Shown one piece after another: positions 7,554-14,447 of a stretch of DNA of 14,798 bases. Numbering within the stretch: the stretch's first letter is position 1; every line of letters starts with the position of its first letter. The translations under genes and the position numbers were made by a program. The stretch comes from CAYWGR01 sp964458015 (GTDB lineage Bacteria > Planctomycetota > Planctomycetia > Pirellulales > Thermoguttaceae): contig CAYWGR010000149.1 of assembly GCA_964458015.1 (NCBI GenBank), positions 1-14,798 of the forward strand, read 5' to 3'. The notes beneath the pieces are model-generated. The model saw only the letters and a list, made by a program, of their open reading frames with translations. It was not told where the DNA came from and did not search any database.

Positions 7554-7630
7554 ACGTTTCTTCGATTTTTCACAAATGAAAACCAAACTCTAACAACAAT
7601 TTCCATCTTTTACCATTGAAGGCAGCAGAC

Positions 7631-9457
7631 ATGCTTAAGAAACTCTATATAAACAGTGCGATAGCGCATCGCACGAATGTATTGTCGATCGTTTTTATGC
7701 TGATGGTCCTGTCAACATTCTTCGCACCGGCAGCCACACAGGCCGGAAGCTATTGTGGTGCAGCCGGAACCGCCGGATCGAGCGCCATTTACTATACGGA
7801 TGCGTCCTTTGTTAATTGGGCCATCGGCTGCGATGTTACGCGCGGCTATCAAAACATCGCGACCAAGACGGCCTACGCCGGCTATGGAACAGCTTCCAAC
7901 GGAATCGGCAAGGCCGACAACGCCATCCTTAGTCTCGGCGATGCCGGGTCGGCCGTAATGACGTTCGACAAGGCAATTGCCAATGGATCGGGCTATGATT
8001 TTGCGGTGTTTGAGAACGGTTTTAGCAACACTTTTCTCGAATTGGCATTCGTCGAGGTCAGTTCCGACGGCAATAACTACTTTCGATTCGACGCCGTTTC
8101 GGAAACGCCGTCAACGACGCAGGTGGGCTCGTTCGGAACGATTGATCCGACATGCCTGAACAATCTTGCGGGTAAATACGAAGTCTACTATGGCACGCCC
8201 TTCGACTTGAACGAACTGGCGGGCAAATCGCCGCTTCTGGACGTGAACCATGTCACACATGTGCGGATCGTCGATGCGGTCGGCTCGATTACGCCGGGTT
8301 ATTGCACCTATGACTCGCGAGGCAACATGGTCAACGATCCTTGGCCGACCGCTTTCGCCTCGGGCGGATTCGATCTGGACGCCGTCGGCGTTATCCATCA
8401 AGTACCCGAGCCTGGTATGTTGGTTATGCTAGGCTGTCTTCTGTTGTCTGCGATCGTTTGGCGGCGTTGGCAACGATCTCGCAGGAAGAACTACGCAGCC
8501 GTGGTGTTATGTTCTTTCGTTCTATCCCAAATATCTGCTGCAATCACCGCAACGGCCAACGCCGAGACCGTGACATTCGAGGATCTCGCCGTCCCTAGCG
8601 AGGGTTACTGGCGAGGCCCTGCTGCAAATGGCATCGATGCCGAAGTAGTGGACGAAATCTATGGATATTCCAGCACGATTTGCACCGGCAGTTTCGCAAG
8701 CGGCGGAGTTCAGTTCGTCAACCGCTACAACAAATCCTGGGGAAGCTGGGGCGGTTTCGGCTATTCCAACATGACCGATACGACGACGGCGGGCAGTGCC
8801 AACCAATACTCCGCCTTTCCAGGAAGCGGATACGACGCCAGCAGGAATTATGCAATCGCCTATGGGTATTCCAATGAAGTTGATCCAAGTAATGTAAATC
8901 AGCTTCAACAGCTCCCTTATATGGTGCTGCCCAACGGCTCGAATATCCAGAGTGTTTCGGTAACGAATACGACGTATGCGGCGCTGTCGATGCAAAACGG
9001 CGATAGTTTCGCCAAGCGGTTCGGCTACACCTACCAATACATTAATGGCGTAAAAACCTTGGTTTCGTCGAATGATCCTGATTGGTTTAAGTTGACCGTG
9101 TATGGGTCGGACGCCTCTGGAAATGTGTTGTCGAATAGCGTGGATTTCTATTTGGCCGATTATCGCGGCGGTAGCACATCCGACTATATCGTCAACACAT
9201 GGAAAGAGTTGGATCTATCGTCACTGTCCGGCGCACAATGCCTGTACTTCAACCTTTCATCGTCCGACGCAGGAGATTTCGGCATGAATACGCCTGGCTA
9301 TTTCGCACTCGATAATGTCCAGTATACGGCCGTGCCTGAGCCTTCGCTGATTGCGATGTTGGCTATTACGGCCGCTGTCGGGATTTGTAGCGTCCGAAAA
9401 CGCCGGAAGAATCGCCAAATTAAGTCAGAACCCCTGCGCGGTGTCATTCTGAGCTGA
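7631..9457 (+). CDS. B12-riboswitch-controlled tandem PEP-CTERM surface protein with DUF4465-like domain
   Basis: 608 residues. I chose ATG 7631, with GAAGG at 7618-7622, over the in-frame TTG at 7616. The order is: signal peptide (about 1-37: LSIVFMLMVLSTFFAPAAT then TQAGS); domain A (about 40-257) with a VMTFDKAI...YDFAVFENGF...LAFVEVSSDG core and a GGFDLDAVGVI end; VPEP (258-261), hydrophobic helix, RRWQRSRR; a second signal-like segment (286-311) ending TANA before ETVTFEDL; domain B (about 312-566), which I recognise as DUF4465-like (WGGFGYSN, DWFKLTVYG, SVDFYLADYRGG, WKELDLSSL, YFALDNV); VPEP (568-571), helix, KRRKNR tail. PEP-CTERM tails are recognised and cleaved by exosortase. Both domain types occur in Bacteroidetes secreted proteins, and I recall, unverified, that Bacteroides BtuH B12-binding lipoproteins are of the DUF4465 kind. 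With the upstream riboswitch, a cobamide-binding surface role is inferred. It is effectively two preproteins in one frame. Confidence 0.9.
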   Translation: MLKKLYINSAIAHRTNVLSIVFMLMVLSTFFAPAATQAGSYCGAAGTAGSSAIYYTDASFVNWAIGCDVTRGYQNIATKTAYAGYGTASNGIGKADNAILSLGDAGSAVMTFDKAIANGSGYDFAVFENGFSNTFLELAFVEVSSDGNNYFRFDAVSETPSTTQVGSFGTIDPTCLNNLAGKYEVYYGTPFDLNELAGKSPLLDVNHVTHVRIVDAVGSITPGYCTYDSRGNMVNDPWPTAFASGGFDLDAVGVIHQVPEPGMLVMLGCLLLSAIVWRRWQRSRRKNYAAVVLCSFVLSQISAAITATANAETVTFEDLAVPSEGYWRGPAANGIDAEVVDEIYGYSSTICTGSFASGGVQFVNRYNKSWGSWGGFGYSNMTDTTTAGSANQYSAFPGSGYDASRNYAIAYGYSNEVDPSNVNQLQQLPYMVLPNGSNIQSVSVTNTTYAALSMQNGDSFAKRFGYTYQYINGVKTLVSSNDPDWFKLTVYGSDASGNVLSNSVDFYLADYRGGSTSDYIVNTWKELDLSSLSGAQCLYFNLSSSDAGDFGMNTPGYFALDNVQYTAVPEPSLIAMLAITAAVGICSVRKRRKNRQIKSEPLRGVILS

Positions 9458-9479
9458 GATGGAACTCTCGCTCAGAATG
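9445..9479. terminator. Hairpin between convergent genes, overlapping the stop codon
   Basis: CATTCTGAGC (9445-9454) pairs perfectly with GCTCAGAATG (9470-9479). Inside, after a one-base bulge, GAGA (9456-9459) pairs with TCTC (9466-9469), leaving a six-base loop. The upstream arm lies in the last codons of the tandem PEP-CTERM gene. Only a short GGGTTTT follows on the plus strand, so it is a weak intrinsic terminator, but its position between two converging genes fits a bidirectional transcript end. Confidence 0.5.
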
Positions 9480-9491
9480 CCCGCCTGGGTT

Positions 9492-9507
9492 TTCTGAAAA
9501 TTCAGAA
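9492..9507. repeat. Short palindrome TTCTGAA-AA-TTCAGAA
   Basis: A 7-base inverted repeat with a 2-base centre lies 12 bases beyond the larger hairpin and 10 bases from the end of the convergent glycosidase-like gene. It repeats the TTCTGA core of the first hairpin, so the two may be related or contribute jointly to transcript ends. The function is uncertain. Confidence 0.3.
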
Positions 9508-9517
9508 CAACCGTCGG

Positions 9518-12163
9518 TCACGGCGAGATTACCGCTTCTTTTTCAACCTGATGCAGTCGGCCGCAAGCTTTGATTTGCGTGGCGCCGAAACCGTGAAACA
9601 CTCGCACTTGGCGGGAATCAGAGAGCGGCTTGCCGTCGAGGCTGCGGAGTGTGAACAAGGTCGGCCCATCATATTGCACTCCATCCCAACGAAGTGCGCA
9701 AAAGGCTACAAACCTTGGCGATTCAACGGCAAAACCATGGGGCGGCAAAATCACTTCGCCGGCCGTTTTGGACACGAAGCGATACTCCGCGACGCTCATG
9801 TTGACAATTACCTGAACCGCGTCGGCCCCTTCGCCGAAAACGCTGCGTTGCACCTTCCGATCGGCCGAAAGGAACTCATGCTGCGTCATCGTGGTCTGCG
9901 AAGTGATTTCATTGAGCGGCGAGAGAATTTCGTGCGTGTTTTTCAGGAATCGGTCCATCGGATGCAAGCCGTCGGCCCAGCCGTGATCGGCCCGCACGAA
10001 TAGGGCCTGATCGGCAGCAGTCTTCACCGGCGGTTTTAGCTGAATCGTATCGCCATTTACAACAAGTTGACCGACAAGCACACGGCACTCGCCGCCGGTG
10101 GCCTCTGTAATCGCAATACGCTCTCCTTTCGCCGGATCGAATAGCCCCATATAGATGTTATAAGTTCCATTGCACTGCTCGGGCACATGGACGGTAAACG
10201 GGCCTTGCCGCGCGTCGCCGGGCTTCCATTCCGTCAGCGCCAGCGCCGGGTCGTGGTCGTTGCCGAAACAGATTTTGCCGGAATCGTCGGTGAAATGCAC
10301 GAAAACCCGGGCGTTTCGCGAGGGGATCCGCTCAACGGCCCAACGATAGGTGATGTTGAATCGCCGCGGCCCTGTTGCTTCCAAACGATCCACCGTTGGA
10401 CGCAGGGCCAGCGGTTTTGAATCCGTTTTCCAGTAAAGATGCGATGGAATGCTGTGATAGTGCAACGGACGTCCGATGAGGATGTGATGCAACACATATT
10501 CGGCTGCCTCCGAGGGATTGTAGCCGTATTTTCCATACATCGCGATGCAGTCGCGATAGACGATCTCGAACAGCGGAACCACGCCGGCCCCCAGTCGTTT
10601 GGGCAAACCGACATCGTGATAGTATTGACCGCTGACACCGGTCAGGCCCTCGAAGAAATCGGCATGGGGAATCGCCCATTCGCGTCCGCACTCGCTGCCG
10701 AAGCTGCCGAACACGTCCCGGGCGTAATCGCTGAGAACCGCCTTCCAATGGATATCGCCCGATCGGTCGAGCGGATGCTCCTTGTCGTAGCACTCTTGCG
10801 GTCCCACGGCATACGTGGTGTCGATGAAATAGGAGTTTGCGTTCGACAGCTTCTTGACGGCCGTCAGATTTTGCGGACGTTTGGCCAATTCAACGGCCAT
10901 TTGCGCGCAGGTCATGAAAGCGCGTCCGCCGGCCCAAACGCCGCCCGCCGCCGGTTTGCCGTCCGGCGTCTTCTGCAAATATCGCTCGTTCCACGAAGGC
11001 GCGTCACGATACATGTCTTGGTAGTTGTCGTGCAAGCCGAGCAGATAACCTTGCGCAAGGATGTGTCGGCAGGCGTCGCTGAAGGCCGGATCACCGCCGC
11101 ATTCGGGCGCGGTGGGCAAAATATCAGGATGCTGACTGTCATAGCCGCGATGAATCCAGCCGCCGAGAATGAATAATACCTTGTCGAGTTTCAAATCATT
11201 TTTCAGATGTTCGGCGATTTGGGCCGTTTCGTCGAACGTCCAATTCATCGAGCTGGATTCCATCTTCTTGCTGTCCTCGCTCATCTTCCGGATGAACGTG
11301 GTCCAAAGCTTCACGTTCGACGCGCCGAAGTATTTCGCACGCTCGGGATGGCCTTTGAGCTTTTCCTCCCATTTGACGAGCAAACCTTTTTGGGCTGCAA
11401 TTTGCCGATAGGCCTTGGCAATGGTCACATAATCGCCCTTGCCCAAGAAAGTAACGCAAACCGCGTGCGCCGTCTTCCGCAGTTGCAGCGATGGCAACAA
11501 CGCCTGACCGCCGTTCACCCAGGCGGCATTGCTCACCACGCTCTTGAGCTCGAAAACCGTGTAAGAATCGTCCCACGAAAACAGTACCGCAGCGCCGTTT
11601 TGCACCACACCGGCCATCGCCATGTGGCAGCCTTCGTATTCATACGTTCCAAAACCGTGCGTGAACGCCAGTTTGCTATCGGCTGGAATCAGCAATCCTT
11701 CCCGCGTCGGCACGACCGCATAGCCGTGCGCCGCATCGGTGGTCCAAAATCCTTTGTCCAGTAGCCGGATGTCTTCGACCTTCAAGGCCGGATCCGCCGC
11801 ATAGCTGAATTTCAGCGTCCGCCCGTCGGCTTGCGGCTCGATCGCCACCGTAATCACGGCGTTCGGCTTCTGCGGCAAAACATGGAACGCCAGCTTCAAC
11901 GCCGCGCCCTCGCGTTTCGCCTCGCATTGCCCCAAGGCAACGCCCTGCGTCTTCCCCTCCGCGTTGATCACCGCAAACCCGAACCTCGGTTCCTCCGGGT
12001 TCGATTTCCAAACGACGCCCGACTGCTTGTCGAAAACCTCATAGCGGCCCGACTCCGGCGCTATATTGAATCGGATCTGCGGCGTATCGAGAACGACCGG
12101 TTCGGCACGAACGCTTGCAGAAACGGCAAAACACGACAGCGCAAACAGAATAATTCTTCGCAT
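9518..12163 (-). CDS. Secreted TIM-barrel glycoside hydrolase-like protein (GH101/DUF5696-like)
   Basis: 881 residues from the ATG at 12163. The frame is open 20 codons further, but MRRIILFALSCFAVSASVRA followed by EPVVLD is a clean signal peptide with an A-x-A-like cleavage site, so the later start is preferred. Residues about 22-290 look like an N-terminal beta-sandwich (RYEVFDKQSGVVW, VLFSWDDSYTVFEL), then a barrel: VLFILGGWIHRGYDSQHPDILP, LGLHDNYQDMY, SYFIDTTYAVG with Asp448, FGSECGREWAIPHADFFEG with Glu491, Asp502 and Glu505, and a C-terminal beta-sandwich. The overall plan and the Asp and Glu placed at the ends of successive strands resemble GH101/GH129 and DUF5696 proteins, where such residues act as nucleophile and acid/base. 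The family call is by recollection and moderate. The substrate is unknown; a complex glycan or mucin-like O-glycan is conceivable. It is transcribed toward the tandem PEP-CTERM gene and appears monocistronic. Confidence 0.7.
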   Translation of the reverse strand: MRRIILFALSCFAVSASVRAEPVVLDTPQIRFNIAPESGRYEVFDKQSGVVWKSNPEEPRFGFAVINAEGKTQGVALGQCEAKREGAALKLAFHVLPQKPNAVITVAIEPQADGRTLKFSYAADPALKVEDIRLLDKGFWTTDAAHGYAVVPTREGLLIPADSKLAFTHGFGTYEYEGCHMAMAGVVQNGAAVLFSWDDSYTVFELKSVVSNAAWVNGGQALLPSLQLRKTAHAVCVTFLGKGDYVTIAKAYRQIAAQKGLLVKWEEKLKGHPERAKYFGASNVKLWTTFIRKMSEDSKKMESSSMNWTFDETAQIAEHLKNDLKLDKVLFILGGWIHRGYDSQHPDILPTAPECGGDPAFSDACRHILAQGYLLGLHDNYQDMYRDAPSWNERYLQKTPDGKPAAGGVWAGGRAFMTCAQMAVELAKRPQNLTAVKKLSNANSYFIDTTYAVGPQECYDKEHPLDRSGDIHWKAVLSDYARDVFGSFGSECGREWAIPHADFFEGLTGVSGQYYHDVGLPKRLGAGVVPLFEIVYRDCIAMYGKYGYNPSEAAEYVLHHILIGRPLHYHSIPSHLYWKTDSKPLALRPTVDRLEATGPRRFNITYRWAVERIPSRNARVFVHFTDDSGKICFGNDHDPALALTEWKPGDARQGPFTVHVPEQCNGTYNIYMGLFDPAKGERIAITEATGGECRVLVGQLVVNGDTIQLKPPVKTAADQALFVRADHGWADGLHPMDRFLKNTHEILSPLNEITSQTTMTQHEFLSADRKVQRSVFGEGADAVQVIVNMSVAEYRFVSKTAGEVILPPHGFAVESPRFVAFCALRWDGVQYDGPTLFTLRSLDGKPLSDSRQVRVFHGFGATQIKACGRLHQVEKEAVISP

Positions 12164-12226
12164 AATGCACCTGGGAAGGATAAATAGGCGGGATAAAGGA
12201 ATCAAGGTGGGATTGCCAACCACAGC

Positions 12227-12255
12227 ATAAAAGCAACGCCTGCATCAAGTATCAA
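12227..12255 (-). promoter_or_regulatory. Possible promoter of the secreted glycosidase-like gene
   Basis: Read on the minus strand, TTGATA (12255-12250, five of six to the -35 consensus) is followed by 17 bases and TTTTAT (12232-12227, four of six to the -10 consensus), about 64 bases before the chosen ATG. It is plausible but weak. The rest of 12164-12334 shows nothing else I can support. Confidence 0.3.
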
Positions 12256-12334
12256 TCTATTAGAATTCCTGCACAAATGCAAGCATCACAAACCATCGGG
12301 TCCGACATAATATCATGGCAAATGAGCAAAATAG

Positions 12335-12355
12335 CCGGGAGCTAACAGCTCCCGG
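12335..12355 (-). terminator. Intrinsic terminator of the lipid A operon
   Basis: CCGGGAGCT (12335-12343) and AGCTCCCGG (12347-12355) form a perfect 9-bp GC-rich stem with a 3-base loop. On the minus strand it is followed by CTATTTTGC, a short U-rich tract. This suits the end of the lpxC-lpxA-oxidoreductase transcript, which runs in this direction across the assembly gap. Alternatively the hairpin is part of the repeat discussed for 12356-12435. Confidence 0.6.
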
Positions 12356-12435
12356 GATGTGCGATACTTCCCCAATCAACTCTGACCCATTCCCCTAGCT
12401 GCTTGCTGCTTCGCAACGCACAACCAGTGGTACGT
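12356..12435. repeat. Possible dispersed repeat fragment abutting the assembly gap
   Basis: The stretch between the terminator hairpin and the gap is not convincingly coding. On the minus strand it contains GGGGAATGGGTCAGAGTTGA, followed by TTGGGG. Motifs of the GGGTCAGAGT type are ones I associate with REP-like repeats and Y1 (IS200-like) transposase remnants in many genomes, though this is from memory. An assembly break directly next to it fits a multi-copy element. Only one copy is in the window, so repetition is not demonstrated. Confidence 0.3.
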
Positions 12436-12445
12436 NNNNNNNNNN
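12436..12445. other. Assembly gap (10 N)
   Basis: Ten consecutive undetermined bases, a conventional scaffold-gap placeholder. The true length is therefore unknown. It interrupts the 3' end of the oxidoreductase gene, so any reading frame drawn across it is arbitrary. Confidence 0.99.
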
Positions 12446-13554
12446 GCCTTTTCGCGCAGCTTGGGCGCGGCGGCGGGCAGGTCGAAATGAGGGGCGGGAA
12501 TGATGTGACGACGCGGAAGGCCGAGCGGGCCGACAGGGCCGTCGAGCGACGAATCCCAACAGTGGGCGTTGATTTTCGCGATAATCTGCTCGGCCACTGC
12601 CAACGCATCGCGGCCGGCCGCACCGCTGACCAACGGTTCGCGCGGCATGTGAATCGATTGCACAAAATCGTCTTGCTCCAACGCCAGTGCATCAAAAGGC
12701 TCGAATGCCAACTGTTCGCGCGGCAAATGTTCCGACTCGAAATGCTCGCGATGATAGGCCAACTGCTCTTGGCTCAGGCCTTCCACTTGAAACTGCCGTC
12801 GCAGGAGCGTTTCGCTAGGCCGAACCATGGAGGCAGTGCGCGTGGCGAAGTCGATGCCTGCATAAGCCCGGGCCGACCACACTTGCATCTTGCGCACCGG
12901 ATCGTGGCTCACGCGCGAGGCGGAAAGCGAGGCGACGCAGCCGCATTCGAATTCCAGCCGGGCGTTGGCCATGTCTTCGTGGCCGCCGAGAACCGAGACG
13001 CCCAAGGCCTCTACCTTGCGCACCGGGCTGCGAACCATCGACAGAACGAGATCGATGTCGTGGATCATCAGATCCAAAACCACGCCTACGTCGGTCGAGC
13101 GGAAGGTGAATCCATTGGCGCGAACAGCCTCGATGTATTTCGGGCGCTCAAGCTGCGGAGCTGCGGCGCGAAACGCCGGATTGAATCGTTCCACATGGCC
13201 TACTTGCAGCACGACATGTTTTCGACGCGCCAGGGCGACGAGCTGTTCGGCCTCGGACCACGTGGGGCAGATCGGCTTTTCCACCAGAACGTGGACGCCG
13301 GCTTCCAGCATCTCTTTTGCAATGGAAAAGTGCAGAGTCGTCGGCGAGGCGATCACCGCGGCGTCGATGCGATCGAGAAGGGCGGCGTAGTCGCTATGCG
13401 GCTCCGTGTTACATTCCTTGGCGACGCGCTGGCAGTTGGCCTCGAACGGATCCACGATCGCGACCAACTCGACGTCGTCGCGTTTCGCGAGTTTTTGCGC
13501 ATGAAATCCGCCCAAACGCCCCGCGCCGACAACCGCACATCGCAATTTGCTCAT
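12446..13554 (-). CDS. Gfo/Idh/MocA family oxidoreductase, possibly GnnA-like, 3' end lost in gap
   Basis: About 369 residues are visible before the gap. The N-terminal Rossmann fold begins KLRCAVVGAGRLGGFHAQ; the EKPIC motif carries the family's catalytic Lys (Lys93); GHVERFNPAF follows; and DLMIHDIDLV holds the conserved Asp161/His165 pair. The GHVERFNP form together with the position directly after lpxA recalls GnnA, the UDP-GlcNAc 3-dehydrogenase that with the aminotransferase GnnB makes UDP-GlcNAc3N for amide-linked lipid A in Leptospira and Acidithiobacillus. No gnnB is in view, so this is inference; another sugar dehydrogenase role is possible. The last visible residues (FDLPAAAPKLREK) look near a natural C-terminus. 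Continuation across the gap to 12376 gives a tail unlike the family and is not accepted. The start ATG has only a weak Shine-Dalgarno. Confidence 0.85.
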
Positions 13555-13583
13555 TTTTGCACACTATCCACTAGCTATTAACC

Positions 13584-14390
13584 CTACGCTGCTTTTCGCC
13601 GCTCGCGGCCGCGGCCGTGCTGGCCTTCGTGTTGGCCTTGCACGAAGCTCAGCAGATGATTGACCTGCGGAACCAGTTGGCCGTTGGCACGGAGAATTTC
13701 CCAGGCGTTTTCCAGGCCGACTTTCGAACGATATAGCAATTTGTGGGCTTCGACCAAGGCGAGAATCACCTGAGGCGAAAAATCATTTCGCTTGAGCCCC
13801 ACGGCGTTGATGCAACGCGGCCGGGCGGGATTTCCCTCGACCAACATGTACGGCGGAACGTCGTGACGCACCGCGCTCAAGCCGCCGATGAAGCTATAGC
13901 TTCCGATCGTGGCAAAATGATGCACGGCCACGGCACCCGAAAGCGAGGCATAGTCGTGCACGTGAACGTGACCGGCCAATAGAGAGCCGTTGGCGATGAT
14001 GATGTTGTTGCCTAGCAAGCAATCGTGGGCGACGTGGCAATAGGCCATCAGGAAGTTGCGGTCGCCCATCGAGGTGATCCCTTCCTCCTTTTCCGACGCC
14101 CGGTTGATCGTCACGCCTTCGCGAATGATATTGTGGTCGCCGATGATGACTTTGGTATCGCTGCCGCGATAGCTGATGTCTTGCGGTTCGCCGCCGATGA
14201 CCACATTGGGATAAATATGGTTGTAACAACCAATCGTAACGTTGCCCATCAGGGTGACGTTGTTTTCCAACCGCGTACCGCGTCCGATGCGGACCCTGGG
14301 TCCGATCACGCAGTAAGGACCGATTTCGACTTCATCGTCGATTTCGGCGCGGCTGTCGATCGAAGCATTGTCGGCGAAAATAATGGCCAT
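13584..14390 (-). CDS. lpxA: Acyl-ACP--UDP-GlcNAc O-acyltransferase LpxA
   Basis: 268 residues (E. coli LpxA has 262). The N-terminal two thirds are left-handed beta-helix hexapeptide repeats (EIGPYCVIGPRVRIGRG, NVTIGCYNHIYPNVVIG). Diagnostic pieces are GGEPQDISYRG, the H-x-x-H pair in CHVAHDC (His119 and His122; the second matches the catalytic His125 of E. coli), EGNPARPRCINAVGLKR, and an alpha-helical C-terminus. The enzyme adds the 3-hydroxyacyl chain to UDP-GlcNAc, the first step of lipid A synthesis, in the cytoplasm. AAGGAG lies eight bases upstream of the ATG. The tail after residue 250 is Gly/Arg/His-rich (GQHEGQHGRGRERRKAA), unusual for LpxA. It lies 57 bases after lpxC and 29 bases before the oxidoreductase gene, so the three form an operon. 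Confidence 0.97.
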   Translation of the reverse strand: MAIIFADNASIDSRAEIDDEVEIGPYCVIGPRVRIGRGTRLENNVTLMGNVTIGCYNHIYPNVVIGGEPQDISYRGSDTKVIIGDHNIIREGVTINRASEKEEGITSMGDRNFLMAYCHVAHDCLLGNNIIIANGSLLAGHVHVHDYASLSGAVAVHHFATIGSYSFIGGLSAVRHDVPPYMLVEGNPARPRCINAVGLKRNDFSPQVILALVEAHKLLYRSKVGLENAWEILRANGQLVPQVNHLLSFVQGQHEGQHGRGRERRKAA

Positions 14391-14447
14391 GGCCGTGACT
14401 CCTTCACGGAACGAATTCGCCCTCTTTTCCAGGAGAGGGACTGTGAA

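Noticed and set aside
10439..11176. Plus-strand open frame of 245 codons inside the secreted glycosidase-like gene
   Set aside because: It lies antisense to a gene with a signal peptide and domain motifs; the product looks like low-information antisense translation.
12376..12445. Extension of the oxidoreductase across the gap to a stop at 12376
   Set aside because: The frame through ten undetermined bases is arbitrary, and the added residues are unlike the family.
12403..13581. Long plus-strand open frame opposite the oxidoreductase gene
   Set aside because: It is a mirror of a well-supported Gfo/Idh/MocA gene, crosses the N gap, and its translation has no recognisable motifs.
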